Source: Areca catechu (taxonomy: Eukaryota; Streptophyta; Magnoliopsida; Arecales; Arecaceae). From it: DNA of 64,000 nt. Location of the stretch: contig CM038044.1 of the NCBI GenBank assembly GCA_021397845.1, forward strand, positions 43,324,354 through 43,388,353, read 5' to 3'. The notes below the pieces were generated by a model that searched no databases, was not told the origin of the DNA, and saw only the letters and a program-made list of their open reading frames with translations. How positions within the stretch are numbered: the stretch's first letter is position 1; every line of letters begins with the position of its first letter. Positions 10,483 through 21,299 of the stretch are shown piece after piece. A program made the position numbers and the translations under genes.

Positions 10483-12431
10483 TGACGCAGCACACGATGC
10501 CCCGATCAATATTTATTCCAAGGAGAACGGACCGTTGGTCGCTAGGAAACAACCCTAGGCTAGGCTAAACCAAATTTATTTTTTTTCTCAATTTTCTTTT
10601 TTTTTATTCAAATAAACTTTTTCATATTTTTTCCCCTCTATTTTCATTTTTTTTTTATACTAAAAAAAACCTTTTTTTTTCTTTGTATTTTTTTCTCATG
10701 GCTTTCTTCTTTTTTTTCCTGATTTTCTCTCTCTTTTTTTTTTTCTTCCCGTGGTTTTTACTCTAAAGTCAGCATTTGGGGAAAGGAACTGCTTTCACAT
10801 TCGTGCAGTTCTTCTTCCCGGTGCTTTGATGGGCGTGCAAGCAGGGGATCGACACCGAATGAGGAAGTCCAGCGGGATCTCGCGATGTCCAGCGAGGTGA
10901 AAGGTGACAACGGTGAAGGGGCTCTGGCGGATCTGGCGATGGCGAAGGAGATTTGCTCGGTGGGGCGCGGATCGGGCAGAGATGGCAGCAAGGCGGAGGA
11001 GCTCGGTGGGCTTCGCTGACGATCTTGAAGGAGCTTCGCCGGAGACAGGGCGGCGGCACAGTGGGACGAAAGCGGCACGGACCAGCGGGCGATGGAGGCC
11101 ATGGCAGAAGGCTTCACGGGCGGAGGGGACGGCTGCGATCGGTGGTGGCCAACGGCGACGGCCTATTGGTAGTAGTGGGAGGCACGATGGCGGCAGCGTC
11201 GGCGAATAGCAACGATGACAGGCGGAGACGGGTTGCAGGCATGGAATGGAACTTGGGGACTTCATCGATTAGCTCTCCAGTGAGGTTGGCAAATTGGGAG
11301 GCGGACGGGTGGTGTTTTGTTGTCTGTTGATGGTTTACGGATGGCTGATTCTTTTTAGAAATTGAAACAAGGGAGAGGGAGAGGAGAGGAAGAAACCTAG
11401 GATGAGGTAGAAGAGGTATAAGAAAGGAGGATCAAGACGAGGATAAGGAGGAATAGCTATCAGAGAATAAGAGGAATAGAAGAATTAGAGAATAAGAGGA
11501 ATAGAAGAACAGGGGTAGAGAATTAGGAGAAGAGAAGACGAACCAGGAAGAAGAATAGGGAAGAACCAGAAGAGAAGAAGGGGAAGAATAAGAAGAAGAG
11601 AGGGAAAGTCGGGACGCACCCAGATGATTTCTCAAATATTTTTATTCATCGCTCATTTTTTTTATTCATTCCCCCCAAAATCAATCCCCTTTACAATGGG
11701 CATCCAAGGCCTTTAATAGCCTTACAAAGCTAGCTTTTGAAATTTAAAAACACCCCAAATTGAGGAGGATTACAAGGGGGGTTGGATGATTTGGTGGAGA
11801 GTTTGGAGGGATGGGGGGGGGGGGGGTTTGGAGGATTTGGTGGAGGACATGGAGGGGTGTGGCCAACCTCCTTGAATTTGAATCTTCCTTGTTGGTGCCA
11901 AAGAGTGATGAGGCGACTAGTGAGGTGGCGCCTGATGACGTGGCATGATGAGATGGTCTTCTACTTGTATAAAGAATGACATGTGGCACCAAGTGGTCCT
12001 AGTTGATGGTCCTTTTCTCTTGCTTGGTTGATGTGTCTTCTCTTTTTCATGTGGTCAAATTCTGGGGTCCAGAATTTGAGTCTTGTTGCTGGCTTTCATT
12101 GCTTTAAGACTTGATTAACTGAAATAGACTTAACTCAACTGAACTGACTTGACTGACCTAAACTTGAAACGGACTTACAGGAAATGAAATTTTTTTTTTT
12201 TAAAGTAATTACAGGACTCAATAAACACTCTTGATTAATTACAGGACTCTTGAAAAGGAAATGGCTCTTGAAAATAAAACATTTACAGGACTCTTGAAAA
12301 GGAAATGGCTCTTGAAAATAAAACATTTTTGAACTAAAGGATACAAGGTAACCTAATTATCTTCGATCCAAATTGGGATAAGGCTAGCCTTGTTGGAGTG
12401 AAGTTTCTTTCGATTTCTGGTGTCCACACCA
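10483..12431 (-). repeat. Gypsy-N 3' LTR (left copy)
   Basis: This is 1949 bases against 1558 in the other copy. They match well from about 11400 to 12431 (against 13750-14784) and poorly at the far end, where tgacgcagcacacgatgcc aligns with tgatgcgggaccgtacgct. The extra length is a T-rich tract and a GC-rich block at 10570-11330. It also has a run of 13 G near 11813-11825 and a purine-rich tract at 11345-11620. Confidence 0.82.
10770..11330. other. GC-rich island inside Gypsy-N left LTR
   Basis: This block is strikingly GC-rich compared with the AT-rich surroundings and opens frames on both strands (up to 156 codons on the minus strand, 10795-11265). None shows a recognised domain and all look like composition effects (Arg/Pro/Ser/Gly-rich). 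The edges resemble the right LTR (gctttcacattcgtgca at 10790 against gctttcacgttcgtgca at 13650). The right LTR may therefore have lost this block, or the left LTR gained it. Confidence 0.5.
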
Positions 12432-13120
12432 ATTCTCCTGGGGTGGGCAGAACTCGACCCAGTCGAGTATGGTTCAGTTTTGCCCTGGTAATGCTCGAAC
12501 AAGTCTGGGTTAAGTCTTTGTAGGTCCTCTCGAGTAATCCAAGAGTTGTCGGACTCAGGTCGACCTTGCCATTGAACCAGGTATCGCTGATAGTCCTTAT
12601 TCCTGGTAGTAATGGTCTTGTCATCTAGTATTCTCTCAATCCTCTCTCTCCGCTCAGGTAGGGTTGGTGGTGGACACTCGGAAATATGTTCACTCTCAAT
12701 GAAAGTTTCTGGCCCAAAAGGCTCACTAGGTATTAGTACTGGTTCTTTGTATTCTACTAGGTCTGAAACATTAAAGGTTGTACTGATACCCATATCAGGT
12801 GGAAGTTCCAAAACATATGCATTAGGCCCTATTTTCTTTAAGATCTTGAAAGGTCCCACTTCGCGGGCATGCAGCTTCTTTATGGTTCCAGAGGGGAACC
12901 GTTCAGGGTTGAGCCTAATCATCGCATAATCCCCTTCACAGAATTCTTTAGCCCTCTTATGTGAGTCAGCTAAGTGTTTGTAAGTTTCATTACTCAGGTT
13001 GATCTTATTACTGATTTCTTTATGCAGATTTGTGACATGCTATGCAAAAGACTGGGCAAACTCAGAGACTCATGTGTGAATAGGTAGTGGGATTAGATCT
13101 AAAGGCTTCCTAGGCTTTGC
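12353..13120 (-). pseudogene. Gypsy-N integrase C-terminus with chromodomain
   Basis: Read on the minus strand from 13120, the remnant of the integrase C-terminal region (KPLDLIPLPIHT) is followed by an open frame from 12922 to 12353. That frame contains the GPY/F module (GPFKILKKIGPNAYVLELPP, near 12860-12800) and a chromodomain (RYLVQWQGRPESDNSWITRE, near 12580-12520), which in chromoviruses guides integration to histone-marked chromatin. Two stops interrupt the part before 12922. The frame crosses the polypurine tract and runs 79 bases into the LTR (RRIGVDTRNRKK), ending at 12353. The same arrangement is seen in Gypsy-1 and Gypsy-2. Gag, protease, RT and RNase H are absent. Confidence 0.87.
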
Positions 13121-13210
13121 ATCCCAAGAACCTCCTTAAGAGATTTTTTAGTTTGGAAGATACATGCGGGAGGTTTGGCTGGCCACTTCGGAGGAAACAA
13201 GACTATCTTT
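13121..13210 (+). pseudogene. Inverted integrase zinc-finger fragment
   Basis: This stretch reads on the plus strand as IPRTSLRDFLVWKIHAGGLA and then GHFGGNKTIF. That is the N-terminal zinc-finger part of gypsy integrase and matches IPRTSFREFLVWETHAGGLA in Gypsy-2 (48280-48340). Every other piece of this element is on the minus strand. It is thus a 90-base inverted remnant between the integrase tail and the primer site. Confidence 0.87.
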
Positions 13211-13222
13211 GCTCTGATACCA
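13211..13222 (-). other. Gypsy-N primer binding site (tRNA-iMet)
   Basis: The minus strand reads TGGTATCAGAGC, four bases inside the right LTR boundary at 13227. Confidence 0.88.
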
Positions 13223-13226
13223 AATT

Positions 13227-14784
13227 TGATGCGGGACCGTACGCTCTGATATCAAGACCGGTGTCAGACCGTTGATCATTAAGAAATGATCTCTAGATTA
13301 GGGTGTCCAATTTAATTAATTAAATCTAATTAAATAAAAATAACTAGCAATCAATCAAGTCAGGTTATCAAAGTGGATCTCACCCGAAAACACAGAATCT
13401 TATGAAATTTGGAAAAGGGAGATCGTCCTGAGATCGTCCAAAATCCGGACCAGTAGTTCACGAGCGAGGTGGATCAGAAGCCATTGGACCTGGAACACCA
13501 AAAACAAGCAATATATAAATCCTAAATCAAATAAAAATTAATTAAAATCCAATGCTTTGAAATCTATGCTCTGAGATCCGTGTGCTCTGGGATCCGTGTG
13601 CTCTGGGATCTGTGCAGAGCAGAAATCAGCAACAGCGAACGTGAATGCTTTCACGTTCGTGCAAAAATGGCTTTCTTCTTCCTTTGGTCCGATGCAGGGG
13701 AGAACAAGGTCCCGCCGGAAGGAGGAGGGAGAATAAGGAGAGAATAAGAGACCCAGGATGAGATAGAAGAGGTATAAGAAAGGAGGATCAAGACGAGGAT
13801 AAGGAGGAATAGCTATCAGAGAATAAGAGGAATAGAAGAATCAGAGAATAAGAGGAATAGAAGAACAGGGGTAGAGAATTAGGAGAAGAGAAGATGAACC
13901 AGGAAGAAGAATAGGGAAGAACCAGAAGAGAAGAAGGGGAAGAACAAGAAGAAGAGAGGGAAAGTCGGGACGCACCCAGATGATTTCTCAAATATTTTTA
14001 TTCATCGCTCATTTTTTTTATTCATTCCCCCCAAAATCAATCCCCTTTACAATGGGCGTCCAAGGCCTTTAATAGCCTTACAAAGCTAGCTTTTGAAATT
14101 TAAAAACTCCCCAAATTGAGGAGGATTACAAGGGGGGGTTGGAGGATTTGGTGGAGAGTTTGGAGGGATGGGGGGGGTTGGAGGATTTGGTGGAGGACTT
14201 GGAGGGGTGTGGCCAACCTCCTTGAATTTGAATCTTCCTTGTTGGCGCCAAAGAGTGATGAGGCGACTAGTGAGGTGGTGCCTGATGACGTGGCATGATG
14301 AGATGGTCTTCTACTTGGATAAGGAATGACATGTGGTGCCAAGTGGTCCTAGTTGATGGTCCTTTTCTCTTGCTTGGTTGATGTGTCTTCTCTTCTTCAT
14401 GTGGTCAAATTCTGGGGTCCAGAATTTGAGTCTTGTTGCTGGCTTTCATTGCTTTAAGACTTGATTAACTGAAATAGACTTAACTCAACTGAACTGACTT
14501 GACTGACCTAAACTTGAAACGGACTTACAGGAAATGAAATTTTTTTTTTTTTTAAAAGTAATTATAGGACTCAATAAACACTCTTGATTAATTACAGGAC
14601 TCTTAAAAAGGAAATGGCTCTTGAAAATAAAACATTTACAGGACTCTTGAAAAGGAAATGGCTCTTGAAAATAAAACATTTTTGAACTAAAGGATACAAG
14701 GTAACCTAATTATCTTCGATCCAAATTGGGATAAGGCTAGCCTTGTTGGAGTGAAGTTTCTTTCGATTTCTGGTGTCCACACCA
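13227..14784 (-). repeat. Gypsy-N 5' LTR (right copy)
   Basis: This 1558-base LTR starts on the plus strand at TGATGCGGGA, next to the primer site, and ends at GGTGTCCACACCA. G-rich blocks (14130-14200) repeat ggaggatttggtggag; similar blocks occur in the solo LTR at 26110-26200, so the two belong to related families. Confidence 0.88.
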
Positions 14785-14789
14785 TTCTC

Positions 14790-14943
14790 TAACCACTATC
14801 TTGGAACTCATCCGGCTAGAAGGTGCAAATAATGGTTGTGCAGGCAGATCCGGAGCTCTAGACTCATGTCGGGCCTTCGTTCTCCGCTCTTCTTCATGCT
14901 GTGACTGATGTGATCAGCGAACGACTTGTTTGCGAGGACCCAT
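14790..14943 (-). pseudogene. Sire-1 env-like ORF, N-terminal part
   Basis: This starts at an ATG at 14943 (MGPRKQVVR), hits a TGA after nine codons and stays open to the Gypsy-N insertion. The short basic N-terminus resembles the start of the Sire-2 env-like ORF (MASKHATGK). Position after pol and before the insertion supports the assignment; sequence similarity alone is weak. Confidence 0.6.
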
Positions 14944-15392
14944 TGTCAACAAAAAAAGATTTTGCAAGGTTTTTGGTTGAAATAAAGAGTTTTTAGGGTT
15001 TAGGAGCTAAAACCTAAGAGGAAATCCAACAAAAATGACCACCGAACCTTCAAATCCGAGAAAACATCGGGTAAAGGCAAGAAAACGAGAGGATAAACGG
15101 GATGGATATCTGGAATCGAAGTGTCGGCTCGGAGGAGAATGAAATTTTGGGAAAAAATGGTTCGGAAACCCTTAAAATCTTAGTTTGCCATCGGGCATGT
15201 GTCGACTCATCCATGTGCCGACACATTTTGGTGTCGACACATCAACTTAAAAACTAAAAAATTAGGGATTTCACAGAATGATCAAAATCAATTGAAATAA
15301 CAGGTTTTTGGAGTCAAATCAATAATGATCAATCATGATATATCATAAATAAGGTTGAACTGATCTAGTTTGAGTCAACTTAAGGAAAAAAT
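14944..15392. promoter_or_regulatory. Sire-1 pol-env spacer with GTCGAC palindromes
   Basis: This non-coding spacer separates the pol stop from the env-like ATG. It holds TGTGTCGACTCA (15199-15210), ATGTGCCGACACAT (15213-15226), GTGTCGACAC (15231-15240) and a degenerate copy near 15120. These are the same family-specific palindromes as in the Sire-1 LTRs. Sire-2 has its own LTR motif at the same place (37278-37444). A second promoter for the env-like ORF is possible but unproven. Confidence 0.55.
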
Positions 15393-16870
15393 TTAATCAA
15401 ACGGATTAATGATCCCGAGCTCTCTTCTAATCATACAGAATCGATCTTCCAAGAGAGGTTTAGTTAAAATATCAGCTAATTGAAATTCAGTACATATAAA
15501 TTCAAGCAAAATATCATTATTTTCAACATGATCTCTAATAAAGTGATGCCTAATTTCAATGTGCTTGCTCCTAGAGTGTTGAATAGAATTTTTAGTCAAG
15601 TAAACAGCACTGGTATTATTATATTTGATAGGAGTGCTAGCCAACTTGATTCCAAAGTCTTCAAGTTGTTGCTTAATCCATAGGATTTGAACACAACAAC
15701 TTCCTGCTGCAATATACTCAGCCTCAGCTGTGGATAGTGCAACTGAAGTTTGTTTCTTGCTAAACCATGAGATTAAGTTAACTCTAAGAAATTGGCAAGT
15801 TCCACTAATACTCTTTCTATCTAATCTACATCCAGCAAAGTCTACATCAGAATATCCAATCAATTCAGCAGAAGAATTTCTAGCATACCACAAGCCAATA
15901 CTAATAGTACCAGATAGATATCTAATAATGCGCTTAATAGCCATAAGATGTGATTCCTTAGGTTCAGACTGATATCTAGCACACATGCAAACACAGAACA
16001 TAATACCTGGTCTACTAGCAGTCAGATACAGTAAAGAGCCTATCATGCCTCTGTATAATTTTTGATCTACAGATTTACCATTTTCATCTTTATCTAGTTT
16101 ACATGAGGGGCTCATAGGCGTACCTATTGGCTTAGTAGTCTTCATCCCAAACTTTTTGATAATTTCTCTTATGTACTTAGCTTGGTTGATGAAAATACCA
16201 TCTGAAGTTTGCTTGATCTGGAGTCTGAGAAAGAAATTGAGTTCTCCTATCATGCACATCTCGAACTCACCCTGCATAAGCTTAGCAAACTCTTGACAAA
16301 GAATTTCATTAGTAGCACCGAAAATGATGTCATCAACATATATTTGTACTACTAATAAATCATTATCTTTCCTTTTCAAAAATAGTATTTTGTCAACATT
16401 TCTTCTAGAAAATTCGTTTTCAATAATAAATTTCTTAACATTTCATACAATGCTCTAGGTGCTTGCTTCAAACCATAAAGTGATTTGTGCAGTTTAGAAA
16501 CATGATCAGGATGTGCATGATTTTCAAATCTGGGTGGTTGTTCAAAAAAAACTTTTTCATTTATAAAGCCATTCAAGAAAGCACTCTTAACATCCATTTG
16601 AAATAATTTGAAGTTCATAAAACATGCAAAAGCTAACAATAGTCTAATTGCTTCAAGTCTAGCAACAGGAGCAAAAGTTTCATCAAAGTCAATCCCTTCT
16701 TCTTGATTGTAGCCTTTAGCAACTAGCCTAGCTTTGTTTCTAATGACAATACCATTTTTATCTAATTTATTCCAAAATACTCATTTAGTGCCAATAATTA
16801 AAATACTAGATGGTCTTTCTACAAGTGTCCAAACATTATTTCTGTCAAATTGTATTAGTTCTTCTTGCAT
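15393..16870 (-). pseudogene. Sire-1 pol: reverse transcriptase and RNase H
   Basis: Reverse transcriptase copies element RNA into DNA and RNase H removes the RNA strand. RT palm motifs are seen as LFQMDVKSAFLNGF (near 16600), LYGLKQAPR (near 16480) and the catalytic YVDD at 16329-16340. A frameshift lies near 16376-16440. RNase H (15393-15900) keeps GYSDVDFAG and STAEAEYIAAG, but the box normally read CDNTSA is YNNTSA near 15615, so a catalytic Asp is changed to Asn. It ends with LADILTKPL and ELGIINPFD, typical for Sireviruses. The last 329 codons (15393-16379) are open. Confidence 0.92.
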
Positions 16871-18060
16871 AGCATTGATTCAATTAAAGTCTTTTTCAGC
16901 TTCTTCAAAATATTTAGGTTCTACTTGAGATACAAAAGCAATATAGTCACATTCATTTCTAATAGAAGCTCGAGTTCTTACCCCTTTAGATGGATCACCT
17001 AAGATTAATTTCTTAGGATGTCCATGAGCATACCTCCACTCCTTAGATAGATCTTGATGCACTGGAGTGTTAACTTCCTTTTCGTCCTTGTCCTGATTTT
17101 CTTCATTTGGTTGAGCTTGATCATCCAATGTCAACTTCTGAAGTTTGTCAACACCTGCACATTCATCAAATGTATCCTTTTTTCTTGAGGATTTGTTAGT
17201 AGATTCTTCAAATACAACATGTACCGATTCTTCTACAACTAAAGTCCGTTTATTAAATACTCTGTATGCCTTGCTTGATGTAGAGTATCCTAAGAAGATA
17301 CCTTCATCAGACTTGGCATCGAACTTTCCTAGTTGATCTTTTTCATTATTCAAAATAAAACATTTACAACCAAAAACTCGAAAATATTTCAAAGTTGGTT
17401 TTATTTGGTTCCAAAGCTCATATGGAGTTTTCTTTAAAATAGGGCATATCAAAACTCGATTCAAAACATAACAGGCTATATTTATAGCTTCAGCCCAAAA
17501 ATACCTTGGCAAATCATTTTTACAAAGCATAGTGCATGCCATTTCTTCTAAAGTATGATTTTTCCTTTCTACTACTCCATTCTGCTAAGGTGTCCTAGGT
17601 GCAGAGAAATTGTGTTCTATGCCTTTTTTATTACAAAAGTTTTCAAATTCTTGATTTTCAAATTCGGTTCCATGATCACTATGAATACAAATGACTGAAA
17701 CACCTTTTTCATTTGAAACTTTTCTATAAAACTTTACGAATACAGAAAATGACTCATCTTTTTGTGCTAAAAAGAAAATCCAAGTAAATCTTAAAAAATC
17801 ATCCACAATAACTAATCCATATCTCTTGCCTCCTAGACTTGATGTTCTAGTTGGTCCAAAGAGATCCATATGGAGTAGTTCAAGTGGTCTACTAGTATTT
17901 ACAAATCCTTTTGGTTTAAAAGAAGTTTTGACTTGTTTTCCAAACTGACATGCTTGGAAAATTCTATCTTTTTCAAAACTAATTTCAGGTAAATCTCTAA
18001 CTAAAATCTTTTTACAAAGTTTTGAAATAAGGTACATACTAGCATGCCCTAACCTTCTAT
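16871..18060 (-). pseudogene. Sire-1 pol: integrase
   Basis: The DDE integrase has its first Asp in LLHMDLFGPTRTSS (near 17870), second Asp in IHSDHGTEFENQ (near 17670) and Glu in the ERKN that follows a stop near 17585. The C-terminal part (16880-17542, MACTMLCKNDLPRYFWAEA to VEPKYFEEAEKDF) includes the GYSTSSKAYRVFNKRT segment. Stops lie at 17585 and 18067 and a frame change lies near 17545. The GAG-pre-integrase region around 18000-18060 is partly broken. Confidence 0.9.
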
Positions 18061-18066
18061 GCCATA

Positions 18067-18499
18067 ACTAACTACTCTCTTCCTTGGTAGAATTCATTGC
18101 AATAAGGCATTCTCCATTAGGCAAAGATAGATCATCAAGATCTACTAGACAAATATTTCCATGCCTTTTTCTAATGAATTGTACTCCATTTAAATCTGGA
18201 CTAGAAATCATGCAATATGATGATTTGAAAACTACTTGAAAACCTTTGTCACAAAACTAGCTAATACTTAAGAGATTATGCTTTAAACCATCTACTAAAA
18301 GTACATTACTAATACTATTAGAAGGAGTTATGTGAACCTTACCAATTCCAATGATTTTACCTTTACCATTATTACCGAAGGTCACACTCCCTCCATTCAA
18401 AGCTTTAAGAGAAGTGAATTGCTTCACATCTCCAGTCATGTGCCTTGAGCAACCACTATCAAGATACCAAATTTGTTTGTTTTCCTTGGTTGCAAGACA
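18067..18499 (-). pseudogene. Sire-1 pol: aspartic protease
   Basis: This begins at CLATKENKQIWYLDSGCSRH in a frame -1 relative to gag. LDSG is the active-site motif of Ty1/copia protease. It is open down to 18257 (LKHNLLSIS) and then stopped. The protease would cut the Gag-Pol precursor inside the particle. The first codon lies 14 bases after the gag TGA at 18514-18516. Confidence 0.88.
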
Positions 18500-18513
18500 C
18501 ACCTACAATAAGA

Positions 18514-20241
18514 TCAAGCTTTGTTTTTAGGTACCCAAGCTAACTTGGGTCCTTCCAGGTTAGCATACGAAATGGTTCCTTTTGGAACCTACACTTTACC
18601 AAAAGATATAATTTTTCTGAAATTACATTGATATGACTTATGACTTAATTTTTTGCAAGTAAAACAAGTAATACTGGATGATGCAGGCACAAAGAAGTTT
18701 TTGAAATACTTTTGTTGCTTTTGAGATTTATATCCTAAACCTGCCTTGTTGAAAACTGCTCTTTGATTATTCAAAAGTAAATTCGGCTTTTTTGAACTAT
18801 AAGTAAACTTGTCAACAAAAGGTTTGATTTTCTCAAGTTTATTTTTGTATTTTTCATTTTCAAGTTCTAAATCCCTATTTTTCTTTAAAAGATCATTGTT
18901 AGAAACAACATGTTTAGGCCTTTTCAAAACATCATTTTTCATGGCTAAAGCATTATTTTTCTTTTCCAAAATATCTAGTTTAGTTTTCAAAGAACTAACA
19001 TCATAAAGTAAAGAATTGTTTTCTAATAAGAAACTATTAGCATGCTTTTTTAATTTCTTATTTTCAGATAATACTAACTTATAATCATGCATCAATTCTT
19101 CAAAAGCACTTCTAAGTTCATCAAAAGTAAAATCAACTTCAGAGTCGGAACATACCTCTTCATTGTCTTGATGTGCCATGAAGCAGAGATTTGCAATTTC
19201 AGTCGGCTCTTCTTTTGAACTGGAGTCTTTGCTATCACTCCACGTGGCCATCATTACTTTCTTCCTTAGTTTCTTCCTTGATTTCTTGAGGAGAGGATAA
19301 TCAAATTTATAGTATCCGGGCTTCTTGCACTCAAAGCATATAGGTACTTCATTCTTCTTTTCCTTTTCATTCTCTTTTTCTTTTTCCTTTCCCTTTTCCT
19401 TGGATTGAAATTTCTTCTTGTAGGGAAACTTCCTTCTCTTCATAAATCTCCTAAATTTTCAAGCAAGGAGGACTTCTTCACCTTCTACTTCTTCATCATC
19501 ATCGGACTCATCAATCGAGGATTCTTCTTGAACACTTGATTTAAAAGCGATCCCCTTCTTCTTTTTATCCAAGTCCATTGATTTCTATTTCAAGTTGAGC
19601 TCATAGGTCATGAGCGATCCTACTAGTTGCTCAAGTGGAAGCTTGTCTACATCCTTTGCCTCTTGAATTGCAATCACCTTTGGATCCCATGATGTCAGAA
19701 GTGATCTAAGAATTTTATTCACAAGATCAGCATTAGATATGACTTTACCAAGACTGATGATAGTATTTACAATATTTGTAATATGTGTATACATATCAGT
19801 AATAGATTTATTTGGTTCCATCTGGAACATCTCATATGTGTGCACTAACATATTGACCTTAGTGTTCTTCACTTGATCGGTACCCTCGTGGGTAACTTCA
19901 AGTGTGTCCCATATTTCTTTGGTAGATATGCATGTAGATACCCTATTGAACTCACTAGGATCTAATGCACAATACAAGAGATTCATTGCCTTAGCATTGA
20001 TCTCGGATTGTTTAATGTCATTTTCATCCCAATTATCTTCAAGTTTTGGGATGGAAACACCATTAACCACCACCGAAGAAAAATGAGGACCCTTATCAAC
20101 TACTTTTCACAAATTATAATCTATAGAATGCATATAAATTCTCATCCTAGTTTTTCAATAAGTATAATTTGTTCCATTAAAAAATGGAGGTCTATTTGAG
20201 GCTTGTCCATCAACTATACTAGTACCAATTGGGGTTGCCAT
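18514..20241 (-). pseudogene. Sire-1 gag (broken)
   Basis: The start at 20241 (MATPIGTSIVDGQASNRPPF) matches the Sire-2 start. Two TGA codons replace Trp early on (NYTYxK and NLxKVV), after which 19583-20073 is open. The C-terminal half (18589-19443) is Lys/Glu-rich, with a predicted coiled coil. Zinc knuckle 1 at 19299-19340 is damaged (CFECKKPGYYKFDY: His and last Cys both Tyr). Zinc knuckle 2 at 18625-18666 is intact (CFTCKKLSHKSYQC). A TAG at 18589 replaces the Trp of WVPKG. The frame ends with AWVPKNKA and TGA at 18514-18516. Confidence 0.9.
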
Positions 20242-20284
20242 AAATCTTTACTCAAGGCGGTAAAGCCTATATACTGAGAACAAG

Positions 20285-20296
20285 GCTCTGATACCA
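20285..20296 (-). other. Sire-1 primer binding site (tRNA-iMet)
   Basis: The minus strand reads TGGTATCAGAGC two bases after the 5' LTR end GGCAACA. Confidence 0.93.
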
Positions 20297-21172
20297 CTTG
20301 TTGCCTAGAGAGCAATCCAAGAGGGGGGGGATGAATTGGGTCTCTAAAAAATTTAAAGCTAAGCTTGATAATACAAGTAGCAAACTTCACAAGACAAGAT
20401 ATGCAATTCAATTCAACAAGGTACTAAAATTAAAGTGCAATGCTCTAAAGTAGTAGTGCAGCGAAAATTAAAAGCAATTAGCAATAAAGTAAAGAGCAAG
20501 GAGGGAGAGAATAAGCAATCACAAATACAACAATCTATAGTGGTTCGGTGCCAACAATGCACCTACATCCACTCTCTAAGATCCCCTTGGAAATTTACTA
20601 CAATCAAATTATTACAGCTGATTAGTTTTCTGGGCTTACTAATCAAAACACGACTTGTTTTACAAGGCTTACAAGTCACAACCTCATTTGATTTTATGGG
20701 CTAACCAAGAACCTAATTGGTTTTCACAAGGCTAACCAAAAACCTCCCTTGGTTTTTCGAGCTAACCAAGAACCTTAGTGGTTTTGCAGGCTAACCACCA
20801 ACCTAATTGGTTTTCAAGGCTTACCAATAACCTCACTTTGTTTTCTAATAGGCTAACTAATAACCTTTATAAGATATAAGATGGAGAAATAAAGAACCAA
20901 TATAAGCTTTCAAAAATAAAGCAAATAAGTCGATGTAGCTTGATGTAGTATTGCTTTGCTCTCTTTAAAGCCTTTTAAATGCCCAAGATTGAATGATCTT
21001 CAATGCACTTGATAGCTTTGAATGCTTGGAAGGCTTCCCTTTGCTTAAGAGTGGTTAAGCTTTGAATGAATAGAGTTAAGGCTCTTCTCTCTTCTTTTCT
21101 CTCTTTGGATATTCAATACCTTTTGAATAGTTGAATAGTTTTTAATGGTTGTTGTCTTGATTTGATTTGGAG

Positions 21173-21182
21173 CCTTTATATA
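21173..21182 (-). promoter_or_regulatory. Sire-1 LTR TATA box
   Basis: TATATAAAGG on the minus strand lies about 120 bases downstream of the palindrome cluster, the usual position for a Sirevirus LTR promoter. Confidence 0.65.
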
Positions 21183-21299
21183 CCTTTCCAAGCCTCCAAA
21201 ATTGAAATCTAGCCGTTATACTTGAAAAACTAGCCGTTGAAGGGCATTTGGGCAAGTTTTATGCTTGAAAAAACTAGCTGTTACTGTTGTCAAAACTCC

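Larger units (their letters stand above)
10483..14784 (-). mobile_element. Gypsy-N, internally deleted chromovirus
   Basis: Two LTRs (10483-12431 and 13227-14784) flank only 795 internal bases. Read on the minus strand each LTR starts TGGTGTGGACACC; the right copy ends in TCCCGCATCA and the left copy in a decayed form of it. Flanks are tcctc (10478-10482) and ttctc (14785-14789), a target duplication with one mismatch. Both sides continue the Sire-1 env-like gene. The internal region keeps the integrase C-terminus and chromodomain plus a small inverted integrase piece, so it is non-autonomous. Confidence 0.88.

Noticed and set aside
10795..11265. 156-codon minus-strand ORF in a GC-rich block, with overlapping plus-strand ORFs
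   Set aside because: It lies within an LTR, shows no domain, and frames are open on both strands because of GC-rich composition.
11345..11635. Purine-rich Arg/Glu or Ser/Tyr-type ORF (11432-11635 minus, repeated at 13788-13991)
   Set aside because: It is a duplicated purine-rich tract of the Gypsy-N LTR pair, with no protein features.
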